Of a stretch of 64,000 bases of DNA, positions 58,953 through 64,000 are shown piece by piece. Positions within the stretch are counted from its first letter, which is position 1. Every line of letters begins with the position of its first letter. A program made the translations under genes and the position numbers. Below the pieces are notes generated by a model. It did not search any database. It had not been told where the DNA came from and saw only the letters and a program-made list of their open reading frames with translations. Source of the DNA: Devosia rhodophyticola (GTDB taxonomy: Bacteria; Pseudomonadota; Alphaproteobacteria; Rhizobiales; Devosiaceae); contig NZ_CP118247.1 in assembly GCF_028816475.1 (NCBI RefSeq), positions 1,116,001 to 1,180,000 on the forward strand, given 5' to 3'.

Positions 58953-60263
58953 ATTGCGAATTGGCGAGGAAGACGCCGATTTCCCGCCGAACATTCTATC
59001 CTCGATTGTTGGACCAGGGAGATTGCAGGGCTTCGGGCATCTGGGGGGGACCCGGGTGAGCTGGGCGGGATCGTGCGAGCCGAGCATCAGTGCGGCAGCT
59101 AGGCACATTGAAGCAGCGCCGAGCGCTGCTGCATCTTCGATAGATGCGCGGTGGATTGAAGGGGTATCAGGATCGGCGTCGGACAAATGCTCGTTGGTGT
59201 AGCGGAGCAATTCATCGAGCAGACGAGTTGGCAACCGGCCGCCAACAACCACTGCGTCAGGGTCGACAATCAGACCGATATGGGCAACTGCTTCAGCAAT
59301 ATGGATGCTGACATGTTTCAGCCAGCCTGAAACCAGATCGCGGGCCCGTTTGTCCAGCGTCATCAAGTCATGCGGATTGGTAACAATGACGTCGTGCTCG
59401 CGCAAATACTCGTATAGGACAAACAGCGAAAATAGCTCACCCAAAGGCTGCACCTGACCCGGCGCAGGCCCGGCGTCTTCATCAGTCATGGGCAGCCAGC
59501 CGATTTCGCCACTGATCCCCATGGCACCCTCGTGGATCAATCCATCAAGAACCAGACTACCGCCAGCGCAGGCCGTAATATAGATATAGAAAAAATTATG
59601 ACTTTCCGCGCCGAGTCCGAAATCGAGTTCGGCCATGGCGGCCGCGTTGGACTCATTATCAATGTAAACCGGGTGCGGCGTCAGCGCCGCCAAAGCGGCG
59701 CGCACGTCGAACCTGGTCCACTGCGTGTAATTTGCAGGCTTGCCTGCGATTGGCAGTTCACCGAGCCAATAGGGAATAGCGACGCCAATGCCCGACAGTC
59801 GAGCACTATCAATCAGCCGACTGCGCTCGAAATAGGAAATGGCTTCGCCGGTCAGTTCGACAAATTCATTGGGCAGAATAAAGCGTTTCTCGTGGTGCAC
59901 CCGTCCGCGAACAGTCCCCGTGGCGTCTACCGCAACGATGGTCAGATGGTCGCGATCAATATCGACGCCAACCGAGAAACATCCCTTTGGATCCAACTCA
60001 AGCTCGATTGCGGGTTGTCCGCGAAGGCCGTGGCGGCGCCGCGCCTCCATCACCAGCCCTTCATCAAGCAACCGATCGACAATGCGAGCGATTGCCTTTT
60101 TCGTCAGCCCCGATTGACGGGCAATCTCGGCCCGGGAAATCGGGGCATGTCGATGGATGGCGCGCAAGACCAAACCGCGATTATGTTCGCCGGCTTGTCC
60201 CACGTTCGAACCGGTCAGATCAGCGCTATGGCCCCGCAAGGCTGACTTACTTCTGGCGGTCAT
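58749..60263 (-). CDS. ROK-family transcription repressor with probable frameshift near the C-terminus
   Basis: Sugar-sensing repressor. The N-terminal winged helix (HRHAPISRAEIARQSGLTKKAIARIVDRL, residues 38-66) is followed by the ROK kinase-like fold: VGVDIDRDHLTIVAVD, YIDNESNAAAMAELDFG, HEGAMGISGEIGWLP and DPDAVVVGGRLPTRLLDELL. As sequenced the frame runs on to 58749 and overlaps the 3' end of the phosphotransferase gene by 204 bases. The last 100 residues look random. A run of seven G (59043-59049) sits at the point where family similarity ends. One more base there would put a stop at 58996-58998 and give 422 residues. It follows the mannosidase gene, whose locus it probably controls. Confidence 0.82.
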   Translation of the reverse strand: MTARSKSALRGHSADLTGSNVGQAGEHNRGLVLRAIHRHAPISRAEIARQSGLTKKAIARIVDRLLDEGLVMEARRRHGLRGQPAIELELDPKGCFSVGVDIDRDHLTIVAVDATGTVRGRVHHEKRFILPNEFVELTGEAISYFERSRLIDSARLSGIGVAIPYWLGELPIAGKPANYTQWTRFDVRAALAALTPHPVYIDNESNAAAMAELDFGLGAESHNFFYIYITACAGGSLVLDGLIHEGAMGISGEIGWLPMTDEDAGPAPGQVQPLGELFSLFVLYEYLREHDVIVTNPHDLMTLDKRARDLVSGWLKHVSIHIAEAVAHIGLIVDPDAVVVGGRLPTRLLDELLRYTNEHLSDADPDTPSIHRASIEDAAALGAASMCLAAALMLGSHDPAQLTRVPPRCPKPCNLPGPTIEDRMFGGKSASSSPIRNSYGFFKKFDDAVGAVDFEQIAVLDDLGHAGQATDAGQAIFAGNDGAVLKAPAHFQNYRRGIDKDRCP

Positions 60264-60323
60264 TGTGACAGATCCATGTCCGTGGTGCGGAAACCGCCTT
60301 GAGCAAGTCGAACAATTGTCATT

Positions 60324-63300
60324 TCACCGCGTCAAAATCCAGCTCCGAATTTCAAATGGCCGCAACTCTGCGCCGGCGCCGCGTTCCATCGGCTCCTCCA
60401 TGATGGAGACGGGACCAGTCGCACGCCAACCATTCTCAAGACCAAGTGCGAAGTTGCCGCGACGCCCGGCTGGTTCGTAGACCCGCAACACGATGCCGTC
60501 CTGATCCTCTGCCGGTTTCAGCGCCGACAGAGCGGCTGGAATGCCCGCAACGGAAACCGGTGTGACCACGTTCGCCTGGAGGCCGCTACCGGCGATGGAC
60601 AAGAGCGGTTGGTTCAGATCGTCAGCTTCCTCTCGAACGCCACCGTCGAACCAGTCTCCCTCATGCGGCATAAGCGCATATGTGAAGCTTTGTTTGCCCT
60701 CGTCGGCCAGCGGATCGGGATAAATCGGCGAGCGTAACAGGCTAAGGCCAAGCACGTTGCCTTTTGCACTGTGCCCGTATTTGGCGTTGTTGAGCAGCGC
60801 CAATCCAAATCCTGGTTCGGAAAGGTCGACAAAGCGATGCGCGGGAGCCTCAAACATCGCCTCGTCCCACGAGGTGTTGGTATGGGTTGTGCGTCGGGTA
60901 ACGCCATAGGCGCTCTCAAAACTTGCACCTGGGGAACGGACTGCCGCCGGGGTCAGTGTTCGCAGAAAGACGCGGCGGTCGTGCCAGTCGAGGTCCGTTT
61001 CAATATCAAGCCGTCGACTGTTGGCGGCGAGTGCGATGGTTTGGGCAATGCTCGAGTTGCGGAAATGCCGTGTGATTCGAACGGCTGCGCGGTGCGGGGT
61101 ATTTTCGACAATTTCGATTTTGTCTATTGTGGTAATTTCTTCGCCGCGCTCGGCATAATCGGTCTCTACATCCCAGGCATCCCAGTTGCGCGGCTTGTCG
61201 ACGGGATAGGCCCAAAGCTGGTTGCCGCGTCCTGCAAGGGCCTCGCGCCCCGTGGCTTTGTGAACCAGACTTGTGATGGTGCCATCCGAACCGATCGTCG
61301 CGCATAGATGCGCATTTTCAATTTTTGTCGTGCTGACGTTCAGTCCGGCAACGGGGGTCTGCGCCTTGGTATCAATGACCGCGATTCCAAGCGGCGGTAT
61401 TGTTTTCGATGTCGCAATGGTTGAGCCGTCCGCAAGCCTTACGCGCATGGACCGGTCGGAAAGCGTCGGGTTAACGACTATCAGCCCATCCTCGATTTCT
61501 CCCTTGACCATCTGGCCGGCAATAGTTGAAAGGCCTTTTTGCTGAGCTGTCTGCCCTGCGTCGATCACGCCGTCCAACTCGCGCTCGGCGTCCTGATAGA
61601 CCTCACTGATCGAGGAGCCGGGCAAAATGTCGTGAAACTCGTTCTTGAGCACCATGTGCCAATGGGGTTCGAGGCTTTCGGGTTTGTTGGCGCCCAGCAT
61701 ATGGGCGAGCGAAGCCAGCGTTTCAGCGGTTATCAGCGCGCGCTCAGCCTGCCGGTGTTTGCGCTTCACCCCACTCTGAGTGGTAAGGGTCGCCCGATGC
61801 AATTCGAGATAGATTTCGCCCTGCCAAACCGGCAGTGTCTGACTTGCAGCGGTTTTATGGGCGTCATCAAAGAATGATCGCACCGTGGTCCATCTGGCTT
61901 TGGGAAGCACGGGGAAGTCGCGCAATTGAACTTCGCGCTCGACCATTTCAGGGGTCACGCCGCCGCCCCCATCGCCATAACCGACTGCCAGCAATGTCGT
62001 GGGATGATCGACCTTGCCACGGAAGTTCTTCCAGGTGGGCACAAAGCAGTCGGGCCGGACAAAGCCGTTATATCCCTGCATTGGATTGTCGAACGTATGG
62101 GTCAGGACACGGCTGCCGTCCAGTCCTTCCCACCAGAACAGATCAGCCGGAATCTTGTTGGTTTCGTTCCAGTTGACCTTGATGGTAAAGAAGTTGTCGA
62201 TCCCGCCCTGCTTGAGGATTTGCGGCAATGCGCCCGAAAAGCCAAAGCAATCGGGCAGCCAGCAGATAGTGTGACGGGTGCCGAATTTTTTCTCGAAATA
62301 GCGCTGGCCGTAAAGCACCTGCCGCACAAGGCTTTCCCCGGTCGGCATGTTGGTGTCGGGTTCAACCCACATTCCCCCCAGTGTTTCCCACTGACCTGAT
62401 TTTACCTTTTGGGTAATCCGGTCGAACAGGGCTGGATCGTCGGCCTCGATCTGAGCGTAATAATGGGCCGTCGACTGGTTGAAACGGAAGTCGGTTGATT
62501 GGTCCATAAGCGAAAGTGCTGTGTGGAAGGTGCGGCGCATTTTTCGGCGCGTCTCGGCATAAGGCCATAACCAGGCCAGATCAATATGGGCATGGCCTGT
62601 CAGGGCAATCTCACCCTGCGGGGGAAAGCGCTTCGACAATGTTTGCAATGTTGCAACGAGCGCCTCATGGGCGCTTGCAACGCTTGCGCGCTCACCCTGG
62701 TTGAGGGCCTCTGGATGGTCGGTTGTTTCGGGCAACTGCCAGATACGCTGCTGCTGGGGCGATGGCGCCATCCGGGCGATATAATCGTGCGTAGCCGAAG
62801 GCCAGTCGAGCCCGCGCATGCCTGTTTCGGCGGCATCGAGCAGGTGAGGAACGACGTCATGCCCTTCGAGCACCGAGATGGCCTCGGCGATCTGGGTCAG
62901 CAAAAGCTGGAGACGATGGACGGGCAAGTCCAGCCAAATCAGTTCGGCGCGCATTAATTGCGGTTCGCGCACCGGTTGGCCAAACGGCAGTCGCGGTACG
63001 CTGTCGGTTGAGATGGCAAAGTTTTTCCCCTTGAGCGGGAATTCCTCGTGGTAGGGATCAAGGCCAAATTGGTCGGTATGGCCCTCTGGATAGTCCAACG
63101 ACACCAGACTTTCACCACCCACATTAAGGGACAGACGCGTTTGCTCGATCGGCCAGCCATCTGGCACAGCGGCATGGGCTGCGAAATGCTGGACGCCGTC
63201 CTTGCCAGGCCAGAACTCACCCAGCGCGATGGGCGTTCCGTTAAATGTCCAATCAGAAATCGGGCAGGTTTGGCGCGCACGCCAGAAACCCAGTTCGTCG

Positions 63301-63347
63301 ATCCGTACTTTGACGCGATCGAGGCGCTGCGCGAGGGTCAGGGACAT
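60324..63347 (-). CDS. Alpha-mannosidase, glycoside hydrolase family 38
   Basis: Zinc-dependent retaining alpha-mannosidase of 1007 residues, with no signal peptide, so it is cytoplasmic. The zinc site begins GHAHIDLAWLWPY near residue 250. The nucleophile is Asp366 in CWLPDCFGFSGALPQ. Other GH38 features are GGMWVEPDTNMPTGES, YLELHRATLTTQ, and NEFHDILPGSSI. The C-terminal half is the family's beta-sandwich region. Next to a sugar ABC permease and a ROK repressor on the same strand, it likely trims imported mannosides. The gene ends 60 bases before the ROK start, and the permease ends 40 bases ahead of it. Confidence 0.93.
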   Translation of the reverse strand: MSLTLAQRLDRVKVRIDELGFWRARQTCPISDWTFNGTPIALGEFWPGKDGVQHFAAHAAVPDGWPIEQTRLSLNVGGESLVSLDYPEGHTDQFGLDPYHEEFPLKGKNFAISTDSVPRLPFGQPVREPQLMRAELIWLDLPVHRLQLLLTQIAEAISVLEGHDVVPHLLDAAETGMRGLDWPSATHDYIARMAPSPQQQRIWQLPETTDHPEALNQGERASVASAHEALVATLQTLSKRFPPQGEIALTGHAHIDLAWLWPYAETRRKMRRTFHTALSLMDQSTDFRFNQSTAHYYAQIEADDPALFDRITQKVKSGQWETLGGMWVEPDTNMPTGESLVRQVLYGQRYFEKKFGTRHTICWLPDCFGFSGALPQILKQGGIDNFFTIKVNWNETNKIPADLFWWEGLDGSRVLTHTFDNPMQGYNGFVRPDCFVPTWKNFRGKVDHPTTLLAVGYGDGGGGVTPEMVEREVQLRDFPVLPKARWTTVRSFFDDAHKTAASQTLPVWQGEIYLELHRATLTTQSGVKRKHRQAERALITAETLASLAHMLGANKPESLEPHWHMVLKNEFHDILPGSSISEVYQDAERELDGVIDAGQTAQQKGLSTIAGQMVKGEIEDGLIVVNPTLSDRSMRVRLADGSTIATSKTIPPLGIAVIDTKAQTPVAGLNVSTTKIENAHLCATIGSDGTITSLVHKATGREALAGRGNQLWAYPVDKPRNWDAWDVETDYAERGEEITTIDKIEIVENTPHRAAVRITRHFRNSSIAQTIALAANSRRLDIETDLDWHDRRVFLRTLTPAAVRSPGASFESAYGVTRRTTHTNTSWDEAMFEAPAHRFVDLSEPGFGLALLNNAKYGHSAKGNVLGLSLLRSPIYPDPLADEGKQSFTYALMPHEGDWFDGGVREEADDLNQPLLSIAGSGLQANVVTPVSVAGIPAALSALKPAEDQDGIVLRVYEPAGRRGNFALGLENGWRATGPVSIMEEPMERGAGAELRPFEIRSWILTR

Positions 63348-63387
63348 TTTTGATATTCCGTCTATTGGTCGGTTGGTGGTGGTGTGA

Positions 63388-64000
63388 TCAACCCTTGACT
63401 GCGCCGGCTGTCATGGCGCCAAGGATCATCCGTTGCAGGAGCAGGAATGCAATAATAGCGGGAACGACAGAGATCAAACAGGCCGCCGCCAGCAATTGCA
63501 TCGAGGAGTCGTTCTGCATGCCCTGGAACTGGAAAATACCAACCCCGATTGGCATCAGTTTGGTTTTGGTCAACAGCAGGAACGGCACAAGGAACTGCGA
63601 CCAGCCCGCAATGACGGTGATGATGAAGACCGAAGCCACTCCGGGTCCTGACAGGGGCAGAACAATGCGCCAAAATACTGCGAACCGGCTGCAGCCATCG
63701 ATCATGGCCGCCTCGTCCAGGCTGCGCGGAATGCTATCCACAGTGCCTTTGAGCAGCCATGCGGCCAAGGGCACGCCCAGCGCGATATAGACCATGATCG
63801 CACCAAAATGAGTGTCGAGCAGGCCTAACCAGGCAAAATAGCGATAGAGCGGAACCATAATGACGAGCGGAGAAATCATCTGGAAGGCCAATAGCCCCAT
63901 CATCCACGCGCTCTTGCCGCGGAAATTGAACCGGGAAAACGCATAGGCGGCAGGCAGAGCAACAATCAACACGCCAATTCCGCTCAGAACCGCCAGTAAA
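63388..64000 (-). CDS. Sugar ABC transporter permease (MalG type), 5' end cut by window
   Basis: The frame is open from the window edge and ends at 63388; 203 residues are visible. At least four membrane helices remain, starting VLIVALPAAYAFSRFNFRG. The EAA coupling loop is IPRSLDEAAMIDGCSRFAVFWRIVLPL, and the C-terminus is GAMTAGAVKG, typical of the second permease in carbohydrate transporters. It lies just before the mannosidase gene on the same strand. The missing partners (first permease, ATPase, binding protein) should lie to the right of the window. Confidence 0.9.
   Translation of the reverse strand, partial: LLAVLSGIGVLIVALPAAYAFSRFNFRGKSAWMMGLLAFQMISPLVIMVPLYRYFAWLGLLDTHFGAIMVYIALGVPLAAWLLKGTVDSIPRSLDEAAMIDGCSRFAVFWRIVLPLSGPGVASVFIITVIAGWSQFLVPFLLLTKTKLMPIGVGIFQFQGMQNDSSMQLLAAACLISVVPAIIAFLLLQRMILGAMTAGAVKG

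Overview
This window is a stretch of chromosome from an alphaproteobacterium, most likely a member of the order Hyphomicrobiales close to Devosia. The evidence is GC-rich codon use, the conserved block pckA / chvI-chvG-hprK-EIIA(Man)-HPr / ahcY, a DivL-type kinase with tyrosine at the phosphoacceptor position, tsaE-murU-addB-addA-trxA, ubiE-ubiB-dut, and the replication block rpsT-dnaA-dnaN-recF-gyrB. Nearly all genes can be assigned to known families. There is no prophage, insertion sequence, CRISPR array or tRNA that I can see.

Layout. 0-3.7 kb: putrescine/polyamine catabolism (PuuA-like ligase cut by the window edge, PuuD-like hydrolase, PatD-like aldehyde dehydrogenase). 3.7-10.2 kb: envelope and transport genes (large MscS channel, nitronate monooxygenase fused to a C-terminal helical domain, ChrA chromate transporter, ChaA antiporter). 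10.2-14.7 kb: HAD phosphatase, SleB-type cell-wall hydrolase behind a CtrA-type box, an unknown membrane protein, and pckA. 14.9-21.4 kb: the ChvI/ChvG two-component system and the incomplete nitrogen/carbon PTS, then ahcY behind a palindromic operator. 21.7-32.2 kb: divL, tsaE, murU, addB, addA, trxA. 32.3-37.2 kb: a leftward run ubiE-ubiB, lipoprotein, dut, DUF2259 gene, HesA/MoeB-like gene. 37.3-46 kb: mutM, rpsT and the replication genes; a dense GANTC cluster lies upstream of dnaA. 46-55.5 kb: a complete sorbitol/mannitol uptake and catabolism operon (SorC-type regulator, SmoEFGK transporter, mannitol dehydrogenase, HAD phosphatase, FGGY kinase). 55.6-59 kb: a TetR regulator with a phosphotransferase of rifampicin-phosphotransferase architecture. 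59-64 kb: a leftward sugar locus with an ABC permease (cut), a GH38 alpha-mannosidase and a ROK repressor.

Data quality matters here. Five genes are disrupted by what looks like a single-base indel each (mscS, addB, dut, mutM, and the end of the ROK gene). Four are one base short in a homopolymer, and correcting them restores full-length frames. I read these as likely assembly errors rather than true pseudogenes.

The most interesting observations are: a matched pair of operators (GAGTATTYGCTC) in front of the sorbitol regulator and its transporter; three tandem perfect hairpins between smoE and smoF; five GANTC sites in 119 bp upstream of dnaA; CtrA-type boxes upstream of the sleB-like gene and divL; a recF that has no ordinary start codon for its conserved N-terminus; and a TetR-paired phosphotransferase of unknown substrate. 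I did not find a clearly new multi-gene system.
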